From: Tuctoria greenei | Taxonomy: Eukaryota > Streptophyta > Magnoliopsida > Poales > Poaceae | Direction of reading: 5' to 3' | Length of the DNA stretch: 64,000 nucleotides | Assembly (NCBI GenBank): GCA_036927565.1 | Contig: JAYESD010000002.1 | Span: 146,699,167-146,763,166 of the forward strand | The notes under the pieces: generated by a model | What the model saw: the letters and a program-made list of their open reading frames with translations, nothing else | Database searches by the model: none | Told to the model about the DNA's origin: nothing | In this document: positions 43,187 through 54,900 of the stretch, in pieces | Layout: every line of letters starts with the position of its first letter | How positions within the stretch are numbered: the first letter of the stretch is position 1 | Program-made: the position numbers and the translations under genes

Positions 43187-43684
43187 GATACTGAAGCGTC
43201 CCGACCTATAAGATCGGAACTAAACATGTAATATTATTACCAAGAACAGAGTTCGGTACATAATATTATATTACAAGTGGAACCACAACCATACATAGCT
43301 TTATTTCAACGGCATAGCCTTATGGATAAACACAATAACGACTAACAACATAGCTATAATAGTCAACAACAAGACTAGTAGCTCCGTGTCATCCAATCCA
43401 CTACAAATGACTTAGGTGCGGACGCGATCCTACTCGAAATCCTCCGGCACGAAATCAGGATCCTTTGTAAAAAAACATAACAACAACATTTGAGTACAAA
43501 AGTACTCAGCAAGCTCCACCTCGCCCTACGGGAGGGGATTAAAGCAGATAATAATGCAATGCATAAAATAAAGAACAACGCAACCTAATGCAAACTAATG
43601 CAACCACGTATCTCAGTCCCAGACTCCACTCAACTCAATCTCACAATAGGTGGCTTTTCTAGTTGTTAGGACCACACCATAACC

Positions 43685-43754
43685 TGTCCTATGCCGAGGA
43701 CACGACCGTCCGAACGGGTTTTACACTCTGTAGAGGTTGTACACTTTACCCACA
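43685..43754 (-). other. conserved hairpin block in the Tekay-2 3' LTR
   Basis: In + coordinates: TGTCCT (43685-43690) and AGGACA (43697-43702); CCGT (43706-43709) and ACGG (43714-43717); CTCTGTAGAG (43726-43735); then gttgtacactttacccaca. Same order, spacing and last block as in Tekay-1, but the first two hairpins have unrelated arm sequences. The 5' LTR has the block at 52461-52530, with centre CC instead of GT in the third hairpin. Confidence 0.65.
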
Positions 43755-45055
43755 TGCACGGGCCATCAAAGACAACCCGTCATAACCGACACCCAGTCAA
43801 AACATCACCCAAATTAGTCGTCCCAAACCCAGTGTCATGATATATCTCAATATAATCTCAGCATATATCCCTCTCTCCACCGTGGACGACTGTTGGGCTA
43901 GCCACCGAGATTAGGCTAAGCCCCACCCATACAAGGACATGTGGTCGTACTGAAGGAAGCTAGGTGAGATGTCAAAACAACCCGTTCCTTAAGGATCACC
44001 AGGGAAGACCCCATACTCAACACACGAGTCTACCCTCATGATAGAACTCGTCGTAAGTCTACCACCACGGTAGCACTTACACTAGCACTAACCCGTCTGC
44101 CCCGGTCACAACTCATACTCTCACCACCCATACAATAAATAAGGAGCAATATCAACGTGTATAATCTCATCATATCAATATGCAATAATAGAAGGAGTAT
44201 GGCTTCTCTCGGTCTCTCAACTAGCTCACATGCACCAATGCAAAGACATAGTCTACTGGTCACAATGGGATGAACCTCACATAGGAATAATACGATCAAA
44301 AGGGGTCAGTAGAACTTGCCTTTGCTACCGTCGGCTGCGTTGTTCTCCTGCTCAGCTGGCTCCTCCTGGTTCTCTGGTCTGTTCCGCGGCGCACACGTAA
44401 GCAATCATACAAACAATACAATCACACATCAATACATCATACCAATTTAGTTGTATTAAATAGATTATTATTTTATGTGAATTTTAAAGATAGAATCATG
44501 TTAATCGGAGGTCGTATGGGTGAGATATGGATTTTATAATGTGGAGGCTTGATTAATTTCGAAAATGAATAAAAAACATTATTTGCTAGTGGCTTGTTAC
44601 GTGGGCCAGTGGCTTGTTTATGGCCTGGTCATGTGGCCGGTGAAGTGTACGTTAGCTGAGGCTGTTCACTGGGCTGGTGCTCACGCACGTGGGCCAAGGG
44701 CCAATTAAACTAATTAGCTATTAGCTCAACAGACCGGGTCTTCTTCCTCCCCAAACTCGTTCGTCCCTCTCTCTCTGCAGCCACCATAGGTGACCCAAGA
44801 GCTCAAATCAGAGGGGAAAGAGAGGAAGGAGTGGTCAGGGAGGAGAGGAATCGAAAGCTCAGGCTACTGCGTGCCTGCTGCTGGACGTAATTCGGCCAGC
44901 ACCTAGAGGGCAGAAGCAGCTCCGAGGGCGACGGTCATGGCTGCTGGAGTCCGTGAGAGAGGCAAGGGAAAGAAAAGGGGCGGGCGGCGCTCACCTGCTC
45001 GGTCGCTGGGTTGCTCGGCGCGGCTGTGAGCGAGGTGCAGCCCCAGTCATTCGGC

Positions 45056-45061
45056 TTTATA
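45056..45061 (-). promoter_or_regulatory. TATA box of the Tekay-2 LTRs
   Basis: CCTATAAAGCCGA on the - strand, with the 5' LTR copy at 53808-53813. It lies about 1 kb from the LTR start. Confidence 0.6.
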
Positions 45062-46035
45062 GGCGAGGCAGCGGTGGTAGTCGGCCGGCTTCGTAGACAC
45101 GGCGCGCTGCTCGACGCGTCGCGTCGCTTGTGTCCTCGTGCCTGTGCGAGCACGCGCGACAACTCAGGCGTGCGTCCCCGCTGGTCGTGGCTGCACGACG
45201 CGTCGCATCGTCCCGTCACGACGTTGGCTAGCAACGGCGTGCACATGGCTGCCGAGGCTGTCGTCGCGGTGTGAGTTAAGAGGGTAGCTATATGTCACCT
45301 CGTCTGTGCGACGGTCGGCGAAATGAATGCGTCGTACGACCTTCGGGGGAGTTCCAGTGAAAGGAAAAGGGCAGCAGGGTGAGCTTGGTTACATCCATGG
45401 TTGCTTACCTGCCTAGCTGCTGATTTGATGCAAGGGAAAAAATAAGGACAGAGAGATTAATGCGTTGTACGGTCGCTCGGGAAGTTTCTTGATGGAGCGA
45501 GAAGGAGGGAATGGTGAAGGGCGAGCTTGCTTGCTGGCATGGGGTTCCATCGTGCGAACTGGGTTCTGGAAGAGAACGTGCTATTTTGTTCTGGTCAGAG
45601 GAGAATTGTATGGTTGAGCTGTTTTGGGAGGTAGAAGAAAGGGTGTGTTATGTAAATAGGAAAAAGTAGAAGCGGGCAGCCTGAAAATGAAACAAGCTAG
45701 AGATGACGTGAGTGCTGTGTTGCTGCAGAGATAGCTAGTACGTGGGTCCTCATCTTTATTTACTTTTTGTTCTTCTTTCATTTATTTTTTATCTTAATGT
45801 TGTGGTGTATTCACAGCTCTTGCGTTGATCTCATTCTTTATTTCAATTTCACATCTACTGCTTCATAACCAGAATCATTATTCACGATTGATTAAATTAA
45901 CAGTTATACGTACGCAGGTGACATATATATATATATATATATATATGTATTATTATTATTCCTCTCTTTTTCTTTCTGTTTAAATTTATTATTTTACATA
46001 ATATTCTCTATGATTAACCGGATGGTCACGAATTA

Positions 46036-47582
46036 TTAGTTTTCGGAAAATGGGGATGTTACAGACCTATCCCACTTAGGTGGAATCTCGTCCTCGAGAT
46101 TCGGTTGGTGTTCGAAAAGATGAGGAAACTCAGCACGAAGCACATCTTCTCTTTCCCATGTAGCTTCGGCCTCTAAGTGTCTACTCCACAGTACTCGACA
46201 AAGCTTGACAGAATTTGTTCGTTTTCTTCGGGTGACGGTATCCAAAATCTTTACTGGCACCTCCTGGTAGCGCAAGTCATCTTGTAGATCTAGGGTGTCT
46301 GGTACCACTTGTTCTTCAGGAACTCATAGACACTTCCTCAGTTGTGATACATGGAAGACGTTGTGCATGCCGACATCTCTTAGGGTAACTTGTTTTCATA
46401 TGCCACTGATCCTACTCTTTTTAGGACTGGAAAAGGACCAATGTATCGTGGCACCAACTTTCCACGTACTTGGAATCTGCGCGTGCCACGAATCGGAGAC
46501 ACCTTCAAATACACATGGTCCCCGACATCAAAGCTGAGTTCACGCCTTCTCTTGTCCGCGTAACTTTTCTGGCGTGACTGTGCTGCCTTCAAATTTTCTC
46601 GGATCTCCGCTACCTTATCTTCTGCTGCCACAATGAAGTCCGGCCGCTCTATAATGCGGTCTCTAACCTCTGACCACATAAGCGGGGTCCGACACTTCCT
46701 TCCATAAAGAGCATCAAATGGTGACATCTTGATACTAGTATGATAGCTGTTATTATAAGAAAACTCAGCATAAGGTAAACTATCTTCCCAATCTTTACCG
46801 TAGGTGAGAACAGCGGCTCTCAACATGTCCTCCAAGATTTGGTTGATCATTTCTGTCTGACCATCTGTTTGAGGGTGATATGCTAAGCTGAAATCCAACT
46901 TAGTTCCAAGTGCTTTCTGTAGACTCCTCCAAAATCTCTATGTGAACTTAGTACCTCTATCTGAGACTATCCTTGAGGGCACTCCGTGTAGCTTCATAAT
47001 ACGGTCTATGTACAACTTGGCCAACTTTTCTCCATCGTGGGTAGTGCGTACAGGAATAAAGTGTGTGACCTTAGTGAGACAGTCGACCACCACCCATATT
47101 GAGTCATTACCATTCTTGGTACTTGGCAAACCAGTGGTGAAATCCATCCCTGCCTCATCCCATTTCCAGACGGGAATCGGTAAAGGTTGTAGTAGGCCAC
47201 TTGGCTTTTGATGCTCGGCCTTCACTCTCTGGCACACATCACAACAGGCTACAAATTTAGCTATGTCACCCTTCATACCAATCCACCAATACTTTTTCTT
47301 AAGATCCACATACATCTTGGTGGCTCTAGGGTGAATAGAGTATGCAGAGTTATGAGCTTCATCCATGATGGTGTTCCGATAGTGACCATTTGAAGGCACA
47401 CACAAATGTTTCTTGAACCATAATATTCCATCTCTATCGAATCTAAAGTCTAGAGCTTTTCCTTCACCGGTATGTATCTTGATCTCCATCAACTTCTCAT
47501 CTAGAATAGGATGAACACTAAGATTGTTGTTATATGAGTGAGGTACCACACTTAGGTTCAACCTCATCATCTCATCACACAA
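46036..47582 (-). pseudogene. Tekay-2 integrase and chromodomain-like tail (stops in frame)
   Basis: HHCC region DEAHNSAYSIHPRATKMYVD ... ACCDVCQRVK, core MDFTTGLPSTKNG, IVSDRGTKFT (then a TAG), AYHPQTDGQTEMINQILEDM, and GDHVYLKVSPIRGTRRF. The tail 46308-46036 reads VKILDTVTRRKRTNSVKLCR with HLEAEATWERED, the chromodomain-like motif. The last codons run through the polypurine tract and stop at 46036-46038, 28 bp inside the 3' LTR. Stops near 46935, 46388 and 46325 break the frame; the last fits CGA to TGA. Confidence 0.88.
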
Positions 47583-49058
47583 TTATGGTACATGAGTCAC
47601 CAAGTGATGACAGTATGCTTTTCGACTGAGAGCATCAGCTTCCACATTTGCTTTCCCTAGGTGGTAGTGGATTTCCAAATCATAATCCTTTATTATCTCC
47701 AACCATCTCCGTTGCCTTAGGTTGAGGTCAGGCTGGGTAAAGATATACTTAAGACTCTTGTGGTCCGTGTAGATCTCACACTTGTTACCGATCAAGTAGT
47801 GCCTCCAAATCTTAAGAGCATGCACTACTGCTGCCAATTCCAAACCATGAGTCGGTTAGTTTTGCTCATGTGGCCTTAACTGATGAGAGGCACAGGATAC
47901 CACTCGTCCTTCTTGCATTAGCACACACCCTAGGCCATGCCTAGAAGCATCACAATAAATGACAAAGCTCTTGTGAATGTCGGGTAGTACTAAGACTGGG
48001 GCTATTGTGACTCTCTCCTTCAATTCACAAAAACTCTGCTCACATGCTTCAGTCCATACAAACTTCTTGTCCTTCCTGAGAAGCTCAGTCATGGGTCGGG
48101 CTAGCTTGGAGAATCCTTCGATGAACCTTCTATAATAGCCCGCCATACCAAGAAAACTACAAATCTCTGAGACCGATGTTGGTTGCTTCCAAGATGATAC
48201 TGCTTTGACCTTTTCTGGATCAACTGCCACTCCTTCGGCTGTGAGCACATGCCCAAGGAAGCTTACTTTTTGCAACCAAAATTCACATTTACAAAACTTG
48301 GCATAAAGTTGATGGCTCCTGAGTCGGTCCAAAACAACACGCAAGTGTTGCGCGTGCTCTTCCTCACTTCATGAATATATCAAGATGTCGTCAATGAAGA
48401 CAACGACAAACTTATCCAGCTCTTGCATGAACACTCGGTTCATCAGGTTCATGAAGTAGGCAGGGGCATTGGTTAATCCAAAAGACATCACTGTGAACTC
48501 GTATTGTCCATAGCGAGTCACGAATGTTGTCTTGGGTATATCTTCATGTTTAATCCACACTTGATGATACCCAAACCTTAAATCAATCTTCGAAAAGAAC
48601 TTGGCCCCCTTTAACTGGTCAAATAGGTCAATCCGAGGTAGAGGATACTTGTTCTTGATGGTTACTACATTAAGAGCTCGGTAATCCACACAGAACCTCT
48701 TACTTGCATCCTTTTTCTCTATGAAGAGGATTGGTGCGCCCCATGGTGATGCACTAGGCCTTATATATCCTTTCTCTTGCAGCTCATCCAACTGTTTCTT
48801 TAACTCCGCCAGTTCTAGGGTTGCCATCCTGTAAGGTCTCTTAGCTATTGGGGCAATTCCGGGGACTACGTCAATGGAAAACTCCACTTCCCTTTCTGGT
48901 GGCATGCCCGGTAATTCCTCAAGGAACACATCTACATACTCCTTAATTATTGGCACTTCTTGGGGTGTTTCTGCCTTTATGTAATTTATTACCGGCTCAG
49001 ATAGGCTAGGCTTCATGTGACAGGTGACAGTCTTTCTTTCATGGTTTGTCACTGTCAC
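47583..49058 (-). pseudogene. Tekay-2 reverse transcriptase and RNase H (stops in frame)
   Basis: APIAKRPYRMATLELAELKK, GYIRPSASPWGAPILFIEKK, FCVDYRALNVVTIKNKYPL, FSKIDLRFGYHQVWIK, MSFGLTNAPAYFMNLMNRVF and FVVVFIDDILIYS (active site F-I-D-D) run in one frame to a TGA at 48369 that fits CGA to TGA. The thumb and RNase H follow (FLGHVLTAEGVAVDPEKV, FVIYCDASRHGLGCVLMQ, a stop near 47845, LELAAVVHALKIWRHYLIG, KANVEADALSRKA). All D/E residues of RNase H I can place are present. Confidence 0.9.
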
Positions 49059-49064
49059 TACCCT

Positions 49065-49418
49065 CTATGCACAAGCTATGCTCCCGTTGCACTTGGCTAA
49101 CCAATCCATACCAAGGATCACATCTATCCCATGGGAGTCAAGCACTATTAGGTTAACCAAGAATACTACCCCACTTAGGTTTAAAGGGATGTTGTTAAAT
49201 CCTAAATGGCAAGGTATATAACCTCCCAGAGATCTGGTTATTAGAGGCCTCTTAAGAGCTACCGTAGCTATATCATGTGCCTCTACGAAGTACGATGATA
49301 TGAAGGAATGCGATGCACCAGAATCCAATAGTACTGAAGCCAAAACTGACTGAACCAAGAACTCACCAAGCAGAACTCCTGGTGATGCATCTGCCTCCTC
49401 GGCGTAGACATGGTTCAC
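49065..49418 (-). pseudogene. Tekay-2 protease
   Basis: SVLLDSGASHSFIS has the intact D-S-G-A-S active site, and VNLIVLDSHGIDVILGMDWL is the usual C-terminal protease segment. A TAG at 49065-49067 (fits CAG) separates it from RT. The frame is otherwise open and follows gag without a gap. Confidence 0.88.
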
Positions 49419-50639
49419 TGTGGCCTTTCCAAATGATTGTTGGGTCCTTGATGGTGCTCCACGGTTACCTCCAACTGGTTGCCTCGGTCCATTAACAGAG
49501 TTGGAGACGACGGATGGTGCTGGCTTTTTCTTGTAAGGGCAGTTAATGGCAATGTGGCCAGGATCACGACAGCTGAAGCAACTCCTCTGGTCACAGGTGT
49601 GACTGACTCCAGACTACTGAGGGCGGAAGGAGCCCTGGGGTTTAGCAGGCTGCACTGCTTGCTTGAAGGTAGTAGTTGGTGCCTTGTAGGATACACCACT
49701 TTGACTCATCTTTCCAGAATGAGTAGGTTGGTGGGTCTTCTGCATAAAGTAAGCTGGCTGCTGGGTCCTCTGTCCCGAATAAGTAGGTTGAATAGTCCTT
49801 TGAAACTTCGACTACTGGAACACCTTCTTCCCCTCAAATTTCCTTTTCTTTTCCTGAAGCTCATCCTCTATGTTCTTTTCCGTGGTGATAGCCTTGTTGA
49901 CCATGGTACTAAAATCTGGATAGACAAATGCTTCTAGAAACTTCTTGATCTCAGTGTTTATACCGCGAAGGAAGGCTTCCTGCTTCTTCTCTTCCATATC
50001 AACCGCATGAGGGTCATAGCGGGATAGTCCAATGAACTTATACAGATACTCTGTCATAGTCAAGCCCTTTTGTTTAAGGTTCATGAACTCTTCCTTCTTC
50101 AGCTTCACAATGCTACTGGGGATGTGGTGCTTCCTAAATAACTTCACAAACTCATCCCAAATCATGGTCTTGGCATCTGCATGCATCTCTCTGTAGCTGT
50201 GCCACCATGCTAAAGCAGGTCCTCTCAGCTGCTGGACTGCAAGTAGAACCTTATCCTGCTCATTAGCATGGACCACCTCAAGTTTCATCTCAATCTCTCT
50301 TAACCAGTCATCTGCCTCAATGGGGTCCTCAGATCCAGCAAACTTGGGTGGGTTCATCCTGTTGAAGTCCGCAATCTGGTGATTGTTTTGAGGTGCTGGC
50401 TGGCGGTTGTTGATGCCATTGTTGCCCTGAGCAGCAAGTTTGTTTGCCAGCATCTCAAGGAGTCGAGTCTGGCGGTCCAAAATGGCAGTCAGGTCACAGG
50501 AAGGTGCATGTGGGGCTGGCGGAACAGGTGCACTCTCCGCTGTCTCATGCCCGTGCAGTGCAGACGGTATCTCACGCAGTCCTTGTTCCGCCTCGTGTCC
50601 GTTCCTGACCCGGCTCGAGCGGCGAGACATCTGCGACAT
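49419..50639 (-). pseudogene. Tekay-2 gag
   Basis: ATG at 50639 (MSQMSRRSSRVRNG). Retrotrans_gag body: FNRMNPPKFAGSEDPIEADD, WLREIEMKLEV, LRGPALAWWHSYREMHAD, WDEFVKLFRKHHIPSSIV, MTEYLYKFIGLSRYDPHAVD and KKQEAFLRGI. A Lys/Glu-rich stretch, a stop at 49812, a Gln/Thr/Pro-rich linker, another TAG near 49618, then the intact CCHC knuckle CFSCRDPGHIAINC (about 49580-49540) follow. Length and order are normal for Tekay/Del. Two stops are the only clear lesions. Confidence 0.9.
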
Positions 50640-51068
50640 GGAAAGCGTGGGGTTTAGATTATATTTATTAGGGTATATTATTGTGAATCCTATTAATTTA
50701 TAATTACTATTATTATTATCTACCTATTTTTATTTTTATTTTATTATTAGAATTATTATTATTTTATGCATGTGTATGTGTATGTGTATATATATATATA
50801 TACACATATTAATTTAGTAATATATAAGTATATACTTTTATACCATACAAACCACACAAACATCAAACACTGCAAACAACACACCAAACATTCATTCATT
50901 CAAGCAAATGGCTACATGGTACATTGGGCATGTCGTCCCTAAGTCCGTCCCCTTAAGGGTCAGCCGGGACCTCTGCCTGAGTACTAGGTCCTACATCCTG
51001 GTCTTCGGGGTCCTCGTTGGTTCCCCGGGGTGATGTTGGAGGAGTGGGCGGTACAAGCTCACAAATCC
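50640..51068 (-). other. leader between the additional ORF and gag of Tekay-2
   Basis: AT-rich, with tattatta and tgtatgtgta(ta)n microsatellites near 50700-50810. No coding motif is visible. Confidence 0.5.
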
Positions 51069-51830
51069 TCATTCGAGGGTTGGACAACAGGTACACCGGA
51101 GTTCCTTCAGCACAAGCGGTTCGACCGTTTCACAAGCCCGACGATCCTTGCACTTGGCTAGGTCTACGAGGTAGACACCTCTGAGGAGCTGGCTATGGCG
51201 GTCGGCCTGCTCCCTAAGGTTCTCCTCTGCCAAGGCGACACGACTTTCGGCACTCGCAACACGGGCCTCATCCTGCGCTAAGGCTAGCTTAGCCTTTCGC
51301 TAACGCGTCTCCAAGGTCTCTGCACGCTTGATGAGGGTCTTCACACGCTGGTTCAACTGGTCGCACATATCGTCTAGGCTCAATAAATAGCCTGATATGA
51401 CGACAACGGTGGGGTCATCCTCGGTTGATCCAAGGCTTTCAAGGTTGCAGATCCTAGCCATCCAAGCAGGACGACTACGATCCAGCGGTGGAAAGTACTT
51501 CATGGGCGTGGAACCTAGGTGCCAGTCGAGCATGTGGCACATGTACTTCAAAGCTTTGCGGGCCACAAGTTGGCAAGTGTCTTTCATGCGACATCCAGTG
51601 GCGGTGACGTTCCATGGCTTCATCTCCAAGAACCTCTCACTGGCGCCGTTGTGCACAGTGACCTCACAACTTTCAGTGCCATGCTCCATGAACTCATGAC
51701 CCACGTACTCTGGACGGTCCGAAATACCGAGTCGCACTATGGCGGCATAGAGCACCTTGGGGAAGCCGTCTTCGTTGATGCAGAAGGTGGTGATACGGTC
51801 GTCAGAAATCTGGCTTAAAACAAGGCACAA
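51069..51830 (-). pseudogene. additional leader ORF of Tekay-2, upstream of gag (unknown function)
   Basis: An ORF with ATG at 51830 lies 123 bp from the primer site, on the gag strand. It encodes about 253 codons with one TAG at 51300-51302 that fits CAG to TAG. The N-terminal part (WNVTATGCRMKDTCQLVARK, YMCHMLDWHLGSTPMKYFPP, LDRSRPAWMARICNLESLG, DDPTVVVISGYLLSLDDM) looks globular. The C-terminal part (QLNQRVKTLIKRAETLE, then KAKLALAQDEARVASAES, RVALAEENLREQADRHSQLL) is a heptad-like coiled coil, ending in a Cys-rich tail. It is neither Gag nor Pol by motif. Similar hypothetical grass proteins exist in my memory, but I cannot name a family. Tekay-1 has no such ORF (its leader is about 230 bp). 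Confidence 0.7.
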
Positions 51831-51952
51831 GGGTCAAATGAGAGCAAAACCTATCACTGAGGTCCTATGTTCAAGGGTCCCTACCAGAAAACCATTCTAG
51901 GGTCTCCTACGGTCACCTACGCCCTAGGGTCTGCGTCCAACGATCAAGTATA

Positions 51953-51964
51953 GCTCTGATACCA
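51953..51964 (-). other. Tekay-2 primer-binding site (initiator tRNA-Met)
   Basis: TGGTATCAGAGC on the - strand, a perfect match to the initiator tRNA-Met primer site, two bases from the LTR end at 51967. Confidence 0.92.
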
Positions 51965-51966
51965 CT

Positions 51967-54805
51967 TGAAGCGTCCCGACCCATAAGATCGGAACTAAAC
52001 ATGTAATATTATTACTAAGAACAGAGTTTGGTACATAATATTACATTACAAGTGGAACCACAACCATACATAGCTTTATTTCAACGGCATAGCCTTATGG
52101 ATAAACACAATAACGGCTAACAACATAGCTATAATAGTCGACAACAAGACTAGTAGCTCTGTGTCATCCAATCCACTACACATGACTTGGGTGCAGACGC
52201 GACCCTACTCGAAATCCCCCGGCACGAAATCAGGATTCTCTGTAAAAAAAACATAACAACAACATTTGAGTACAAAAGTACTCAGCAAGCTCCACCTCGC
52301 CCTACGGGTGGGGATTAAAGCAGATAATAATGCAATGCATAAAATAAAGAACAACACAGCCTAATGCAAACTAATGCAACCATGTATCTCAGTTCCAGAC
52401 TCCACTCAACTCAATCTCACAGTAGGTGGCTTTTCTAGTTGTTAGGATCGCACCATAACCTGTCCTATGCTGAGGACACGGCCGTCCGAACGGGTTTTAC
52501 ACTCTCCAGAGGTTGTACACTTTACCCACATGCACAGACCATCAAAGACAACCCGTCATAACCGACACCCAAATCAGTCGTCCCAAACTCAGTGTCATGA
52601 CATATCTCAATATAATCTCAGCATATATCTCTCTCTCCACCGTGGACGACTGTCGGGCTAGCCATCGGGATTAGGCTAAGCCCCGCCCACACAGGGACAT
52701 GTGGTCGTACTGAAAGAAGCTAGGTGAGATGTCAAAACAACCCGGTCCTTAAGGCTCACTAGGGCAGCCCCCATACTCAACACACGAGTCTACCCTCATA
52801 ATAGAACTCGTCGTAAGTCTACCACCAAGGACACTAACACTAACCCGTCTGCCCTGGTAACAACTCATACTCTCACCACCCATACAATAAACAAGGAGCA
52901 ATATCAATGTGTATAATCTCATCATATCAATATGCAATAATAGAAGGAGTATAGCTTCTCTCTGTTTCTCAACTAGCTCACATGCACCAATGCAAAGACA
53001 TAGTCTACTGGCCACAATGGGATGAACCTCACACAGGAATAATATGGGTCAGTGGAACTTGCCTTCGCTACCGTCGGCTGCGTCGTTCTCCTTCTCAGCT
53101 GGCTCCTCCGGGTTCTCTTCCGGTATTGGGTCTGTTCCGCGGCGCACACGTAAGCAATCATACAAACAATGCAACCACACATCAATACATCATACCAATT
53201 TAGTTGTATTAAATAGATTATGATTTTATGTGTATTTTAACGAAAGAATCATGTTAATCGGAGGTCGTATGGGTGAGATATGAATTTTATAATGTGGATG
53301 ATTGATTAATTTCGAAAATGAATAAAAAACATTATTTGCTAGTGGCTTGTTACGTGGGCCAGTGGCTTGTTTATGGCCTGGTCATGTGGCCGGTGAAGTG
53401 TACGTTAGCTGAGGCTGTTCACTGGGCTGGTGCTCACGCACGTGGGCCAAGGGCCAATTAAACTAATTAGCTATTAGCTCAACAGACCGGGTCTTCTTCC
53501 TCCCCGAACTCGTTCGTCCCTCTCTCTCTGCAGCCACCATAGGTGACCAAGAGCTAAAATAAGAGGGGAAAGAGAGAAAGGAGTGGTCAGGGAGGAGAGG
53601 AATCGAAAGCTCAGGCTATTGCGTGCCTGCTGCTGGACGTAATTTGGCCAGCACCTAGAGGGCAGAAGCAGCTCCGAGGGCGACGGTCATGGCTGCTGGA
53701 GTCCGTGAGGGAGGCAGGGGAAAGAAAAGGGGCGGGCGGCGCTCACCTGCTCGGTCGCTGGGTTGCTTGGCGCGACTGTGAGCGAGGCGCAGTCCTGGTC
53801 GTTCGGCTTTATAGGCGAGGCAGCGGTGGTAGGCGGCCGGCTTTGTGGACATGGCGTGCTGCTTGACGCGTCGTGTCGCTTGTGTCATCGTGCCTGTGCG
53901 AGCACGCGCGACAACTCAGGCGTGCGTCCCCGCTGGTCGTGCCTGCACGACGCATCGCGTCGTCCAGTCACAACGTCGGCTAGCAACGGCGTGCACACGG
54001 CTGCCGAGGCTGTCATCGCGGTGTGAGTGAAGAGGGTAGCTATGAGTCACCTCGTCTGTGCGACGGTCGGCGAAGTGAATGCGTCGTACGACCTTCGGGA
54101 GAGTTCCAGTGAAAGGAAAAAGGCAGCAGGGCGAGCTTGGTTACAGCCATGTTGCTTACCTGCCTAGCTGCTGATTTGATGCAAGGGAAAAATAAGGACA
54201 GCGAGATTAATGCATTGTACGGTCGCTCGGGAAGCTTCTTGATGGAGCGAGAAGGAGGGAATGGTGAAAGGCGAGCTTGCTTGCTGGCATGGGGTTCTAT
54301 CGTGCGAACTGGGTTCTAGACAGAGAACGTGCTATTTAGTTCTGGTCAGAGGAGAATAGTATGGTTGAGCTGTTTTGGGAGGTAGAAGAAAGGGTGTGTT
54401 ATGTAAATAGGAAAAACTGGGAGGGGGCAGCCTGAAAATGAAACAAGCTAGAGATGACGTGAGTGCTGTGTTGCTGCAGAGATAGCTAGTACGTGGGTCC
54501 TCATCTTTATTTACTTTTTGTTCTTCTTTTATTTATTCTTATCTTAATGTTGTGGTGTATTCACAGCTCTTGCATTGATCTCTTTCTTTATTTCAATTTC
54601 ACGTCTACTGCTTCATAACCAGAATTATTATTCACGGTTGATTAAATTAACGGTTATACGTACGCAGGTGACATATATATATATATGTACTATTATTATT
54701 ATTCCTCTCTTTTTCTTTCTGTTTAAATTTATTATTTTACATAATATTCTCGGTGAATAACCGTATGGTCACGAATTATTAGTTTTATGAAAATGGGATG
54801 TTACA
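51967..54805 (-). repeat. Tekay-2 5' LTR
   Basis: 2839 bp, matching 43192-46063. TATA box at 53808-53813; hairpin block at 52461-52530. The largest differences are small indels, for example a missing segment near 52572 and a shorter AT microsatellite near 54675. Confidence 0.95.
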
Positions 54806-54810
54806 AATAC

Positions 54811-54900
54811 TAAACATTAGTATAGTTAAATTTACGTTCTAACATTCTATTATAAAATTTATAACACGCTAAAATTGTAAACAATCTTATACTACTATAC
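54811..54900. other. short AT-rich spacer between Tekay-2 and Tat-2
   Basis: AT-rich DNA resembling the composition left of Tekay-2 (42900-43186). Its last five bases, TATAC, are the expected left target duplication of Tat-2; the partner lies outside the window. Confidence 0.5.

Larger units (their letters stand above)
43192..46063 (-). repeat. Tekay-2 3' LTR
   Basis: 2872 bp, matching 51967-54805 with small indels (for example a longer AT microsatellite near 45920-45945). It holds TATAAA on the - strand at 45056-45061, GC-rich sequence around it, and the hairpin block at 43685-43754 about 1.3 kb downstream. Confidence 0.95.
43192..54805 (-). mobile_element. Tekay-2: Ty3/gypsy Tekay/Del-type LTR retrotransposon with a leader gene
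   Basis: LTRs 43192-46063 (3') and 51967-54805 (5'); on the - strand they start TGTAACATCCC and end GACGCTTCA. Internal order on -: exact initiator tRNA-Met primer site, an additional ORF, gag, protease, RT, RNase H, integrase, chromodomain-like tail. Flanks GATAC (43187-43191) and AATAC (54806-54810) give a 5-bp duplication with one change. The reading frame is long but punctuated by single stops. Confidence 0.95.

Noticed and set aside
45917..45946. AT dinucleotide run as a functional element
   Set aside because: Ordinary microsatellite, shorter in the other LTR of the same element (54673-54687).
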